A DNA stretch of 64,000 nucleotides from Rhytidiadelphus loreus (Eukaryota > Streptophyta > Bryopsida > Hypnales > Hylocomiaceae). The translations under genes were made by a program, and so were the position numbers. The notes under the pieces are model-generated. The model saw only the letters and a list, made by a program, of their open reading frames with translations, was not told where the DNA came from and searched no databases. How positions within the stretch are numbered: position 1 is the stretch's first letter; each line of letters starts with the position of its first letter. The stretch lies in NCBI GenBank assembly GCA_947034895.1, contig OX344763.1, positions 18,569,001 through 18,633,000 on the forward strand, in the 5' to 3' direction. Shown here piece after piece: positions 40,137 through 53,400 of this stretch.

Positions 40137-40830
40137 GTATTTACCAGGGTTGCTAGTGTGTGAGCCTGTGAGCTAGGGGAGGACACTCTCACTACATTTG
40201 GGGTACCTACGTGCGGCGGTGGAAAAAGTAATTCATGTAATTCACCTTGAATAAACTATAATTTCATTCTAAAATTTTGAGCTTTGTTTAACAATGACTA
40301 AAGGTTTCTATTGACAAAAAATTCAATTCCAAATAACATAAGATATATTGTCTAGAAAGGGTTGAAAAATGAACTAAAATGGCATGTTCTCCAACTAAAA
40401 TATTTATAGAGCTCACATGAAGATGACTATTGCATCAATATTCAACCAAAATAAACTTTCAATAGAAAGCTATTCTATATAAATTTTTTTTCATTTTTCA
40501 AATTTTTTTTCTTATATAATATAGAGGTGTGAAAGTTATTTTCAGCTTTACAGTGTATCTTTTTTCTTCAAAAATTTATAACTAATTACTATTAGCACAA
40601 AAAAATACCAATAATTCAAAACATAAACTTATAAAGTAGTAAAATCTATCCATAATTTTTTTTTTGAAAAAGAAATTAAATTTTAAGGTGTATTACTTGT
40701 TTTACTTTTTCCGCCGCACGTAGTTTGCTAAAACATAGGGAGTGTCCTCCCCGGGCCTGTGAGCTTGTGAGCTTGTGAGCGGGAATTTTTTTTTGTAGTA
40801 TAAACAAGTTGGGACCTATGACCGTGGGTT
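40137..40830. repeat. dispersed GTGAGC repeat, copy B, split by an insertion
   Basis: TGCTAGTGTGTGAGCCTGTGAG on the left and CTTGTGAGCTTGTGAGCGGG, then GGGACCTATGACCGTGGG, on the right are the two halves of the family also seen at 32905 and 46995. The hAT-like copy 2 interrupts it at CCTGTGAG. The nesting shows this family is older than that transposition. Confidence 0.65.
40165..40763. mobile_element. hAT-like miniature element, copy 2 (inverted), with 8-bp target duplication
   Basis: The element spans 40173-40755, exactly 583 bp like copy 1, in opposite orientation. It is flanked by perfect 8-bp repeats CCTGTGAG (40165-40172 and 40756-40763). Ends are CTAGGGGAGGACACTC and, inverted, CCCGGGGAGGACACTC. 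The interior matches copy 1 almost base for base when inverted, so the two are recent relatives. No coding capacity. Confidence 0.92.
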
Positions 40831-41089
40831 TATTACATTATAAATTTCAGGAAATGTGAAGTCATTTTAATGAAATTTGACGCACTTGCAAATGTATTTT
40901 GAAGATATTTTTTGCCACAAGCAAATGCAGTTATTTTTTATAGACATTATGATGAAAAAAATCCAAATGAAAATAGCAAATGTCCAAAATGTAGCCATAA
41001 AATACACAAATCCACTCATAATTCTAAAATCCACACATTATAGTTTGACTCAAGAGATATGTCAATCTCAAGAATCTAAGTCGTAGTGG

Positions 41090-42780
41090 ATTTGGTTATA
41101 GAACCTTCAATTGTTGATGGCTTTAAAGTCTCTCTACCCTTGGAGAGTTGGAGGCACTGCCATCTATAAATCCAAAATTTTCAAAGCATAAGTATCTTTA
41201 TGGCGTTTTAGTTTAGAGCAGCCAAAGTCTGCAAATGTTGATGCCATCTGCTCGATAGACACAAGAAGGTGAAAATTCTTCTCTAGACTGAAGAAAAGAC
41301 TTTGTGACTTTATCATCCTATCTACTGATGTCAATTCCATACGGCTAAAAATAGATGTAAAACAATGTTAAACTTACAAGCTTAAAACTTGACATGAAGA
41401 AAAAGGATATGAAAAATTGCTAGCTTACTTGCAAAATTTTAACTTCCAAGCAAACTTAAGAGGTGCCATAGTCGTAGTGTCTAGATCTTGGAATATCACA
41501 ACTAATAGTGACGGTCATGTTATTGCTACAACTGAGGTGCATTTCTTCATGCGTTTGACAATGGCGTAAAAAAGGTCCTTGTCCTCTTCCAATGCTACAA
41601 TGTGGTAGCCTATGCCATAACAAACAATAATAGATACACTTGAAATTAATATTATATACATTAGTTCAAAGATTCACTTTGCAAATTAGACTTAGAATCC
41701 ATAATAATTGAATTCAATAGTCATCTATAGTTGCGATGCAGTCTAAAATTCTAAAGTGTGTGTGAGCCTCTTCTAAGAACTCAAGACCGTGAGCAGAGTT
41801 ATCCACCATGACTAACTTGATCATCTTCAAGTACAACTTGGTGGACTTTTGCTTAGCTCCCAATCTCATGGCATTTGCAATGATGAGTTTAGGGTTCTTT
41901 TTGAAACGGGATTGTCTCATTACACTTTCATTTTGTAGCATCCGTTGCAAGTACAATATATTGATGTACGATTCAAGTGACTTTTCAATTAAAAAATAAT
42001 ATAAATTAATAAACCACAAAATACAAAATAATAATTTGAAAAACAACAATCCTACATAATCTAAATCTCACCTAGAACATGAAAGTTAGAAAAATATCAA
42101 TTGGCATCCAGTGTCAAGTTTTTCTAAATGTATGGAAAACATATTTCTTCACATCTAATGTCCTCAACATCTTTATAAACTTGGACAAGGATAGAAGATT
42201 GTACCTTTGCACTCAATATAATATGTGAACCAATTTGGTCTTTATATGGGAGTCCTCAATGGATTTGAATTTCAATGTGGTGATGAAAAATCTTTTTAGA
42301 TACCTTGAATAACAAATAAATTGTAGACGAGTAAAATCCAAATGGGTTTGCAAAAGAAGTCACTCACTTGTTTGTGCCATGCATAACTTGCATGATCAAT
42401 TTGATCTTGTCTTTGGTATTGAGAACAATACAATTCACTGTAATAGGCCAAGACATCTTTGTTGGATGAAGCCTAGAAATATGACTCATTCATGCCAATA
42501 GACAATGAATTTTGTTCCATACAAAGAACTTCGACTTCTTCAAAGAATAGAATGGAGCATGACTTCAGTAGCTTTCTTAGTTGACTTGTTACTAGATATC
42601 TCGATGTTTGCATTTGTCGAAGTCATTGTTATAATGGACTTGCCACATCCGCAACAAGAACTATGTTATAATGCACCTTTGAGGTTGAAGCTTGACCCAC
42701 ATCTCCTCATTGCACTTGAACAATTGAATCTACACGAGACAACAAGACAATGTTAACAATTGAACTCTAGACAAGAAAAA
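41090..42780 (-). pseudogene. possible decayed multi-exon gene, minus strand
   Basis: Several minus-strand stretches look coding-like. These are 42049-41714 (with KLVMVDNSAHGLEFLEEA), a piece around 41610-41540 (GYHIVALEEDKDLFYAI, then a stop), and a piece near 42470-42380 that ends at a good GTGAGT donor. Between them lie in-frame stops. No consistent spliced message could be built and no family is recognised. A decayed gene or transposon-borne gene is possible, as is coincidence. Confidence 0.22.
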
Positions 42781-43501
42781 AAAAATTCTTACAAAGTCCA
42801 AAATGAAATGTATAATCTTTAAGAAGAAAATTAAAATAATTTATAAAACAAAATCTCTAAGCTATGTTTCTCATCAAATAATCTTGGTTTAATATACAAT
42901 CACTATAAAGATCATCAATAATATATGCAAAGATGTTACATTAAATGAATTTAAGAAAATCCGAGAATTAATCAATGTCAACAAAAACTATCTTAGTACC
43001 AGAAACTTCTCAAATTTGCATATAACTAGAAAAAATTAATGAATGAAACCATCCTTGGCCCACAAAAGTATCACTAAATAGTAATGGCCCAAAAAAAACT
43101 AAATTCAAATTCAAAAGCATGGCGCACCACATGTGTGATGTACCATGCTTATAGCCCCCCCCCCCGCCATGTCTTGCCAATTGACTCCAACATTGAAAAT
43201 TCCTAAATTCTTGAAACAGGAATCAATTCTAGGAGATTTAGCAAAGGCTTGTCCAAAATTAGTCGGAGGCAATTGACCTAAGAAGAGACTACAAAGCCCC
43301 CCTAAGAATCGGTAACTAATTGGTTTTTATTTAAATTTCATCCATCCATTACATTTCATTTTTAAAAACATATTAAACTTTAATCCAAAGTTACTAAGCT
43401 TCATACTCTTCAATCCAAACCACAATCACTAATTTGAACTAAAATTTAAAACTAGTAATTCAAATTCCACTAGCCTTGAAGCAAAACAAAGAGGCATTTC
43501 T

Positions 43502-43617
43502 TTCTTTTTTTGACCAAAAATAGGGGGTCCCGCTAGTAGCTCAAAAACCTCAGTCGGACCCGACGGGGTTCTTCGAGCTACCTAGTGCTACCCCCGTTTT
43601 TGGTACTCGAAAAAAAA

Positions 43618-43648
<31 letters not shown>

Positions 43649-43879
43649 TTTTTTTTTTTTTTTGACCGAAAATAGGGGGTCCGGCTGGTAGCTCGAAAAC
43701 CTCAGTCAGACCCGACGGGGTTCTTCGAGCTACCTGGTGCTACCTCCGTTTTTGGTACTCGAAAAAAAAATTAAAAAAAAGATTGGAAAATAATAATAAT
43801 AATAATATATTTATTTATTTATTTATTTATTTAACGAAAAATAGGAGGTCCTGCTGGGAGCTCAAAAAACTCAGTCGAG
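43502..43879. repeat. tandem GC-rich hairpin units separated by A/T tracts
   Basis: Two complete units (about 43511-43610 and 43664-43763) and a third left half (about 43833-43879). Each begins GACC(A/G)AAAATAGGGGGTCC, has arms GGTAGCTCGAA / TTCGAGCTACC around ACCTCAGTC and GACCCGACGGGG, and ends with CCGTTTTTGGTACTCG. Long A tracts follow each unit and a T tract precedes the second, so the flanks are also inverted. Units 1 and 2 differ at scattered positions, several paired with G-U or compensating changes. It is very unlike the AT-rich surroundings. The nature is unknown: fold-back element, SINE-like dimer or structured RNA. Confidence 0.85.
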
Positions 43880-45339
43880 TGTAAGGTAGCAATGTTTAAA
43901 TCAAGTTTGTTTGTCTATGCTAAATGGGTTGTTTGTTTTGGGTAGAATGACAAACTACAACCTTTTTCCATCTCTACAGATTGTGTGTGAACAATAGTGC
44001 TATATCTTTTAATCTTCATAATCTCACTTCTCAAAATTTGAATATTTCATTCTACTTTGAGCTATTGTATTTCAATGTCTTGATATAAGTCTTCACCTTA
44101 AGTTTGATTGCCCTCTCTCAATTTAACTTTAGTACTCATTGAGAACCATCCAGCTTTTTTTCAAGATATTGTATGTTGCCTCCGACTTTTCGTGCTCATC
44201 ATAGCCTTTAGAAATTTCAATAGCTTATTTATGAATCAACAATGCAATAGTGATTTGCAGAAAAATATTGTTAACCCATTACAGAATTCAAACAATAGAA
44301 AGAATCCAAATTTACACACATGGAAAACTATAACAAGTAAATACGAAAACCTACCTTCATCATTTTTTCCAGTATTGCCTTTGCAACTCTCTAGAACTCG
44401 ATTTGGAGTTGTACTACCTTATTTGCATTTTCTTTTAATTATTGTATTCGTACAACAATCAACCATGTTAAATTTTAATTCAAGTAAATTGTTTGTGATT
44501 TTTATACTCTACTTCTATGGCTCTATACATTTAACTTTACTTATAGCAATCACAAGAATCTCATTTTCAATTTCAGCAACATTCCAAACTAGATGTAAAT
44601 CACTTTGCAATACCTAGTAATGAAAAAGGTTGTTAAAAAAATCACAAGACCTAGCGCTACTTGGCATAACCTTTATGACTTTTTTTTATTACCATTGCTT
44701 TCATATTACAAAAGCTAATTCCGCGTCGTTGGAATGTTAGGTAATTTAGCCTATGACAGGCCAACTTTGGACCAACCTAATGTAGGTGAAAAAAAATTTG
44801 TGAAGTAAATTTAAGAAGATACATGTATAGCTAAAGAATTTTTGGACCTGCAATAAGGTGATCAAAAATTGGCTTGTTAGAGGTTGAGTTATCTTACAAC
44901 GACTATGGTTGCCACCCAAAGTTGTTATATCCCCATTAGTAGATTTGAATGCCGAAATATGAGTTGTTGCACTTGATAAGTTTTTTCTAAAGTGGTTGTC
45001 CAAGCTCTCAATGTCTAATTAACCTTCTTCTTCTTTTCACATTTGTAATGTAGCCCTTCACCAACCAAACAACAAATTCATCATTGGTAACCTACTTAGA
45101 TCCATAAATTTTAGAGTATAACAGTACAAGAGTACAACTATATGAAAACAAAAATTTGCATTGGGATTCAACAATGTATAGGTTGTGCTTGGTTTGGAGC
45201 ACTTTCCAAACACGTCCTCAATATTTGCGTCAGTGATGAAAGCAATATTTTTAGCAAACGTAGGATTAGGTTCATTACTACTCAATGGTGCTAGTATGTG
45301 AGCTTATAAGCCTTGAGTCTAGACACATAGGTACTCTAC
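43880..45339. other. AT-rich stretch with unsupported long frames
   Basis: Holds a 169-codon plus-strand frame (44108-44617) and minus-strand frames at 45285-45058 and 45003-44746. Some minus-strand segments look weakly coding-like, but no consistent splicing or domain was found. A GTGAGC-family fragment lies at 45290-45330. Confidence 0.35.
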
Positions 45340-45560
45340 AACTATTGGAGATGTCTATAACATACATATTTATAATATAAACATCCTTAAACCATAGAAA
45401 GTGCGTATAACATAGACACCTATAAGATAATTAGGCATCTATAATGTAAATATCCTATAACCATAAAAAGTGCTTATAACATAAGTACCTACAACATTGA
45501 TACCTATAATATAAACATCCTATAACTATGAAAGATGCTTAAAACATAGGAGTCTAGGCT
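45340..45560. repeat. ~65-bp imperfect tandem repeat, about 3 units
   Basis: A unit with CATCCT(A)TAACCAT, GTGCTTATAACATA and CCTATAATATAAA recurs at spacings of about 62 and 68 bases. AT-rich minisatellite, not coding. Confidence 0.7.
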
Positions 45561-46994
45561 TCTATATTCATGGACTCAAGCTCCCTAGGTTCACAAAATA
45601 GCAAACGTGATCTACTACCTATTGTAACCCCCCCCTTTTTTTTTTAAAACCTCTTTGTATGTGCGTTGTGAAAGGCAATCTTTTCTTCACATTGATTGGG
45701 ATAAATCTTAGTTGAGATGAGACATTAGTACATTACTATTGCAACATGTTGGCTTATGTCTGCAAGAATACCTTACTTTGTCCCCATATCGAGTTTTCAA
45801 TATGATTAACATATTCAAGAATGTGTTGTATATTCAACCACCTCTACATGATGCAAATGTGTATCTAACGGTCCGAAACAATCAAACCATATGGCAAATT
45901 GCAAATGCACCAACTACAAAACAACATAACAAGTGGGAGAGTGCTGGCTATGTCAAAAAAAAAATACTAGGAGTAACATTGTTGCCTTTCCTAGGACTAG
46001 GTACAATTGTTTAACTAGAGATTGGATTTGACCTTAATAAAAACGTGTATTGAATTACAGTGTGTACATGATCCTCATGCACATGCTCAAACTTTACAAA
46101 CATGACAATTTTAGCCATTGGAGGTCGTCAAAAATACATTAATTGCAAGCACACATACTACCTATACTGGTACTTCTGCAAAATGGACATCTATGAAGAT
46201 AAATTCATTCATGCACCAAATTATAGTTTCAACGAGGTGAAGTTTCTTTTAGTTAAAGTAGGAATCATCACAATTTTAGAGTAGTCTTGGCCATATTTTT
46301 TTATATACTTCTTTTGTATTGTATTAAAATTTAGTACGATTGAAATGATTTAAAGTGTATAGAATGCAACAATCCTATGCATTCTTGTTTGTTTCTATTC
46401 TTTTTCTTTTATTCCTTTAAAAATCATTATTTTTCATTTTTTTTTTCATTTTTTTCATTTTTTTTTACTATTCTCTCATTTTTTCCCTACATTCTCCAAT
46501 TTAGGAGACATAATTATTTTTAATAATGATTCAGATCTTACAATCCACTGCTTAGTCATTATTTTTTTTATTAATCTATTATTTGTATTCCTATTTTTTT
46601 CTATTTTTTGGGAAAGATGCCTTTTTCCATTTATATATATTTTTTCTTAAATAATGGTCACTACATTAGATTGGAATACATTTGTGAGAGGTTCATGAGA
46701 CTTGAATGTGGTGACTGAGGTTTGAATCCTATGAGGCCCCAAATTATACTGGTGCATACAATATCTATAATGAGCTACAAGCAAAGCGTTGATGTAGAGT
46801 AGCATTAGTGAATGCTAGGTTATACTTATTATTGTGTTTGTGAGTCACATTAGCCTAATATATTCTATTGTGTTCTCAAAATAACTTGTGAGTACTTCAA
46901 CATAAAAATTGTAGTAGTTGAATTGAATACTGAATTGTGTACCACAATATAAAGTTGTTTTTTGCTAGAAATGAATAGTGACAATTTTTGAAAA
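45561..46994. other. non-coding stretch
   Basis: AT-rich with C8T11-type and T-rich homopolymer runs. A GGTTTGAATCC motif near 46711 resembles a pol III B box, but no tRNA fold or A box could be matched to it. Confidence 0.45.
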
Positions 46995-47220
46995 AAAATA
47001 TTGAAATCCACGGTTATAGGAATAACGGTCATAGGTCCTAAAATTTACTAAAAATAGTATATTTTCTTCTCCATTAAAATTATTTTTCCAAAAAAAATAC
47101 TTTTTGGTAAAAATGTTGAAAAAAATAAATTTCAAGGCTTCCCGCTCACAAGCTTCCCGCTCACAGCTCACAAGCTCCCCGCTCCCCGCTCGCACGCTAG
47201 CGTCGTTGAAGTATTTACTA
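46995..47220. repeat. dispersed GTGAGC repeat, copy C (inverted)
   Basis: Read on the minus strand it has GCTTGTGAGCTGTGAGCGGG-type repeats followed by GGACCTATGACCGTTATTC, the same order as copy B. A second inverted fragment follows at 47570-47712. Confidence 0.6.
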
Positions 47221-47569
47221 CTGCGAAAATCATTAAGATGTGTGAATGAGCAAGTTAGTTGATAGATACTAGCATGATATAAAGTAGATATGTAGTACCA
47301 ATATATTATCTTCAAAATTCCCAAATTCTAGTAGTAAAATATTATATTCATATTCCAATATATATTCCTTGCTATAATAAAAGAATATTTTATTATGTAC
47401 ACAATGTTCCAGATTTTATCATATTTTCATTGAAATCATTTTCCTCTTATCTTTAGAATTGTCTCTAAATTATTTATACTCTCACTTAAGTAGCCCACCC
47501 TAAGGCGACTTTCAAAATGTCATATAAATTTCAAAACATGCAACAACATGAATTGTTTGGCTTTTAAAT

Positions 47570-47712
47570 CTAAAACTCACAATCATGGGTTCTATAGTAA
47601 TAGGTCATATATTCTAAATATAATAATGTTTTTGAAAAAACATTTGACTTTTAATTTTTTAGGCAAAAAAGTTTAGAAATTAGGCTCATGCTCACATCCT
47701 AGCATCATTGTC
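47570..47712. repeat. dispersed GTGAGC repeat, copy D (inverted)
   Basis: Minus strand reads GCTAGGATGTGAGCATGAGCC, then further on TATGACCTAT and CCCATGATTGTGAG, a diverged copy of the family at 32905, 40137 and 46995. Confidence 0.5.
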
Positions 47713-50406
47713 CCTTGAAAAATACCAACTACAAGCTCTTAAAAAGTTGAAGGCCAACTAGGAGAGAAATAAAATGAGAATTAGATGTCCACCTAGGCAA
47801 GTTTGTTGTATATTAGTACAAATGTGGATACAAATATTTACACATGTTTGGATATAAATATATATGGATATTTATGCTTGTAAATATATGGATAAGCATA
47901 CATACAAATACAGATGCATAAGTATGGGTGGAATTTAGAAGCATTGTGTATCTTGGAATTTAATCAAATTAACAAATTGATGTTGTGATCCTAGGTTTGT
48001 TTGTTTGTTGCTAATCGATTTGAAGCAGATTTGGTTGGTGATTCTTGATGAAGTGATGGAGGTCAAATAGCCTGAAAACAAATTGTAGGGATGGGGCACA
48101 AATTACGAATTGTTCGGCTTCTGGCTGTTGCTGGAAAAAGGGCGAATTGACTTGTGGAGGTTGGACTACAATGAAAGGCTGCCAATGAGTTGTTCTAATC
48201 GAATTGATTGGTAATTTTACTAACTCATCATGCCTCCATTAGTATAGAGACAAATTGACCTAGTTTAGATTTGCTTGAGCATCCTAATTAGCAATTAGGC
48301 TAGTAATTGCTAGGTTGAATTAAATTGTTAAATGGGTAAAAGAGCTTCATGGTAATTAAGGAAAAATAAATATATTTATATTTATATTTATAAATATTAT
48401 ACAATTTGACAATAGGTGATAGTGCATTTTGCATATTCAAATCGAGGTTCATACACGCCAATTTGACAAAGCCACACTCTATACTAGATAGGACTATGAC
48501 GTCATTCATTGGGTCTATATTATAGCATGAGTAATGGACAGAAGCAAATTGATGTAGACACATTTCTTTGGGTTTCTTTATATAAAAACCAATAAACTAG
48601 AAACAACATAAGATAAGTATCCATTTTACATAAACAAGTGACCTTAGTTACAAAACACTAAACTTATTGACCTTTCTTTAGGAGATTAACCCTTATATCC
48701 CCTTGTTTTTAGGCTTTGTAGAATAAGCAAAGTTTATATTACAGTGGTTGATATAGGTATTAATTATTCCATATCTTTTGGTGACACATCCCTCAGTTGA
48801 CACTAGTATTTGAAATCCTAGACTTTGAAAAATAAAATAAAAAATTGGACAAAGATACTTGGTTTCAAGTTTGTTGTTTGAGACTTGGACACATTGAATA
48901 ACTAACCACTCAAATACACCACATTGACCAACTACACAGTTTAATTCCTATCTATTTGCTAGCTTCATTGAAACTTGATAGATATTATGCATAGGGTAAC
49001 TCATAAAATAAGTTTCTTACATCAATTAATTGTTCACATGCTACTATTTATATATCATTTTGGATGGCATTCCCAACTTGTGTATTTGCTTGATGTAGTA
49101 GAAGTTGAAATGTTTCATTATTTTTCTAAAACGCATGGATTTCATCAATGTTGTCTATCTCTTATGCTTATTCTAAAGCTTTTTGTGGATAGGTTCAATA
49201 AACTCTTTAAAAGAACTTCATGAGATTTTTTTGATGCTCTTGCACAAATTCAAGATAGACTTGGATGTTATGATATGACCTTGAGGTGTAAACTTCTTAA
49301 TTAATCTTTATTTTTGCAAGGGTGAGACATAAATATCAATTCAGGAAGAACACAAAACAATGTGAATAGATTGCATGCAATCGAGCATGCAATAAAGACT
49401 TATTCTCTTTCCTAAAAATATGTCAATTCAAATAAAATTTAAATGCAATTTTGAATGAAAAGCAAACCAAGGACCAAATAGAGAGTGAGATTACACAACT
49501 TTTAGGATATTACTTCTATTATCTAAAGTACATTTATGGATTAAAAAAATTAAGTATTTATTTTGTTAAGAATTTTTGTATTAAAATGTTATTTAATAGA
49601 ATACCACACAAAGTTATAATAGCTTTGGATTAAATTTTTGTTTTGTTTTGATAATTTCTTCAAATAGACAGTTCCAAAACAAAAGAATAAAAAATGGGGG
49701 GAACTTGTTTCAAACAAATGTACTCATTGAGGTAGGTTGCATGTAGGGTATATTTTCATAGGTTATATTTTTAATTTATTTTATTTTAGTATAAAGTACT
49801 TTGACCATGAAAATTTTGAAGAAGTTGTCAAGTTTAACCTTTAAATCCAATGAAATTTACCATTAATTTTTTTAATACTTAAATAAACAAGTAAGTAAAA
49901 AATCCAAATTAAGATTTTGAATTAAATGCCACTTATTGTCCAATCACAATTATTAATCAATAGGATGCAAACTTTGATTGAAATATATTAGCTATGAACC
50001 CACAATCTGATTTTATTAATAATCTAGAGAAAAGTTCAGTATCAAGATTTTAGAACTTTGAATTAGATAATTTGAAAGAGTAATTGTTTACTTTTTATAT
50101 TTTGAGGTAGCATGTTTTTTATCTTTTATATTCGTATACAAATCTCTTGTAATTTCTATTCTTTTGTTCTTTATTTATAGAGTCAAACAATATTTTTTTA
50201 ATATTATCATTTAAATCATAGTTTGCCCTTGTTTTAGATAATTCAATTCATTTTTGAAGTTTCAACTTAAATTCAACTTATTTCTTACAATTATATTAAT
50301 ATTAAATTTTATATTAAATTTTTTTAACTAACAATATTATTATTTACAATCAAATCAATATTATTAGTATACCTTTTGAAAATTTTAAGACTTAAATTTT
50401 TTTTAA
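47713..50406. other. non-coding stretch, 3' flank of the EF-hand gene
   Basis: AT-rich; the part next to 50407 probably includes that gene's 3' untranslated region. Plus frames at 48975-49223 and 49451-49633 are unsupported. I see no further gene. Confidence 0.5.
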
Positions 50407-53400
50407 TCAAATTACTTGGAGTCCCTTCACAGTTTCAATATCAAATTGTCTTGCTTCATTAGCAAGTCGTACATTTTGAGGAATGAAGAGTTTATTGAAC
50501 ATTCTTTGAGGTGCCTCAACAACAGGTTTCCAACTTACAACACTTCCTCTCAGACTATTTACAGGAAACTGTGCTCTGTAATCATATAAACAATCACATA
50601 ATTTATATATAATAAAAAAAAAGTTCTAAGTAATTCTAATAAACAAATCAGTGCCAAAAGGTTTATAATATGTACACAATAAGAGTGCATTTCTTTACAA
50701 CTATGTAAACAAATAAACATGTTGAACCTTGCTATTGAACATGACAATATGTTGGTAAAAAAGTCATTTGAAAATTCTCAAACTCTTTTTTTTAAACTAC
50801 CTAATTAAAATGTCATTATCACTATGTCATGTATAATATATCTCCACATTTTCACAATATTTGAAATTGTTTTACTAATATTCAATTAAAGTTTTGGTAC
50901 AAAATTTGAAATATTGATTAGTAGTTGATTTAAATTTATAAAAAGATATAAAGACATTCTAGAAGACAAAAATCTAAAAATATATAATTGTGTAAATGAT
51001 AAAATATATATTAAGCTATTGACAATGCTTCTATAGTATGAATACATAGAAAATAATTATAATGGTCTCACTGGTAAATAGGAGGTAGCCTTGAATCTTG
51101 ACGGTTCCTAATTTCTTGTGCCGTTGTTCTATGCACCATAGCACCAACTTCTTTGGCCATTTCTACTGCTGCTAAATTAAAATCTTTGTCAATTGGCCTC
51201 TACACCACATACAACAAATGAAAGTTGAAAATTAGTTACTATCGCATTGACTAAAATTTGAAAGCCATTTTACAATACTTACTAACCATATATTATAAGC
51301 CAAAGTTACACATATTAAATTGAATAATTATGACAATTGGTGCATTTCATCTACAACATAAAGAAGAATTTAGGTGGATAATTTTATCATATTTAATTGG
51401 ATAATTTTTTTCTTTAATGATTATAAAATATATTGTTATAATAAATAATAAAATAATATACAATCAATTTTTAAAAATTGTATATGTCCAAACCTCACAT
51501 GTGTGCTTTGCAAGGTCTTGTTCCGGGAGTGAATCCGCATGCTACATAAATATCAAGTACATTGTTTGAATCAATACAACTTGTATATAGATGCTTATGT
51601 AGTTTTGATTATAGCTGTGCAAATCATCTTGTAAATGCAATGATTTTTGTAGCAAACTATTTTAAAAACAAAAAACATACACTCTTACAAAAAAAATTCA
51701 ATGGAAACCACATACCTTGTACAACAAAAAATGCTAATTATATCATGAAACAAAATGATTTTTGAGAAAGGTAATAGTGGCAAAAATGTCAATTTTTCAT
51801 AATAAATATAAACATTGACAGCAATTACTTGACACCATGAAGGCCTTTGGTTTATTTGTGCCGAAGGTAGAGAGACTTTTCGAACTGGAATTGAAGGTGG
51901 TTCAACATTTAATTTCTTATGAGGAGGAGAAGGTCCAGTTGGAAAATAATCATATTGAGTGCGCCCTTTAGCACGGTCTTCTTCTTGGATCTTTCCTAAA
52001 ATTTCTAAATAGCTATATGTACAATCAAATTATAATTTACAAATGTCAAACTTTTAAAAACACTTTGAATGAGTTATGATTTTCTAGCACTTGAAATTCA
52101 ATTTTTATAGTTTTCAACTATTCTAATATAACTATTTGATTTACTATAATTTATTTAAAACTATTTCATCTATAAACTATTAAATATAGATTCTAAATTT
52201 TAATAATAGAAATAAACAAAACATAAATATTAATGAGATGCAAATTGAAAATTTTCAAGTGAATATAACAAATTACATGAGTCACGCAAAATGATATAAA
52301 CTACTTACTCATATTGAAATGGGGACTTATAACGTCCAGCATCAAGTGGTTTAAGCTTTGGTTTATGGGTCCACACGGGAACAAGATTTCCATTTAGTGG
52401 ATTATAGATTTGCTGGTGTTCTTCCCTAAATGTTAAAATAACTCTTTTATATTTCTTAAATATTGATTTTGCTATATAGAGAATGGAACATTATAAACTT
52501 AGATTGTTTCTAATTATCATAATTAGATCACAAAATGATACAATAGAAAAAAAAATTGTTGTATAAATATTAAAATTTTAAACTATTGTTTCTAAATTTT
52601 TATTTATTTATAATTAATTGTACATGTTATGAAAGAATTTATAATTGAATTTCATGTGTTAGAAATAAAAAGAAGTACCAACCATGTACTACATTTTTTT
52701 CCATACTTTGGAACATGCTCAAGTACATTTAATCCTTGGCCTAAACATGAAGGCATTCCCCAATACCCCATATTGAATCCCAATGGCTTTGGAATATCAA
52801 TCTCAAACCTAAAAATATTTGAATTATAAACATGTTTAATCAACAAAGTTATTAAGAAAGCCCAAGTTTTTATATTGCAACTTACAAATTTTGAAGTTTG
52901 TATGAATTATAGATTTAATAATAAAACTATGAGGACATTTAACAATTAATTAATAAACAATAAAAAATGTGTTATTGAATTAAATTAAAGATGATTAGGA
53001 AAATGCATAAAAATGAAATAATTAAAAACAACATCTCAATAATAAATCCTCATAATTCATAATAAACCAAAAAAATACATAGCAAAAACTCAAGATGAAA
53101 ACACTTTGTTGTAAAAATAAATAACTAATTAAAGTAATAAATTATACACAGATTCCATAAAATTCAATAGAATAAACTCTTTTATGTCTCATTAGTAATT
53201 TTTATTGTGTAATAATTAATAGACTTCAAATATAATGATTAGTAAAAACAAAAATAAAGAAGTGTAAAACTCAACCCATCATTATGCCTCAATTGTTTTG
53301 ATAGATTCAAATATCTACAAAATCCAAAAAGTATAATTAATCAAAGAATTCTTCACTTTCAATCACTTTTACATTCAAAGAAGTCACAAATTACATTACA

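Noticed and set aside
44108..44617. 169-codon plus-strand frame
   Set aside because: Composition is Phe/Leu/Ile/Asn-rich as expected from AT-rich DNA; no start context, domain or flanking exon supports it.
46690..46760. GGTTTGAATCC motif considered as a tRNA or SINE B box
   Set aside because: No cloverleaf, no A box at proper spacing and no target duplication could be found.
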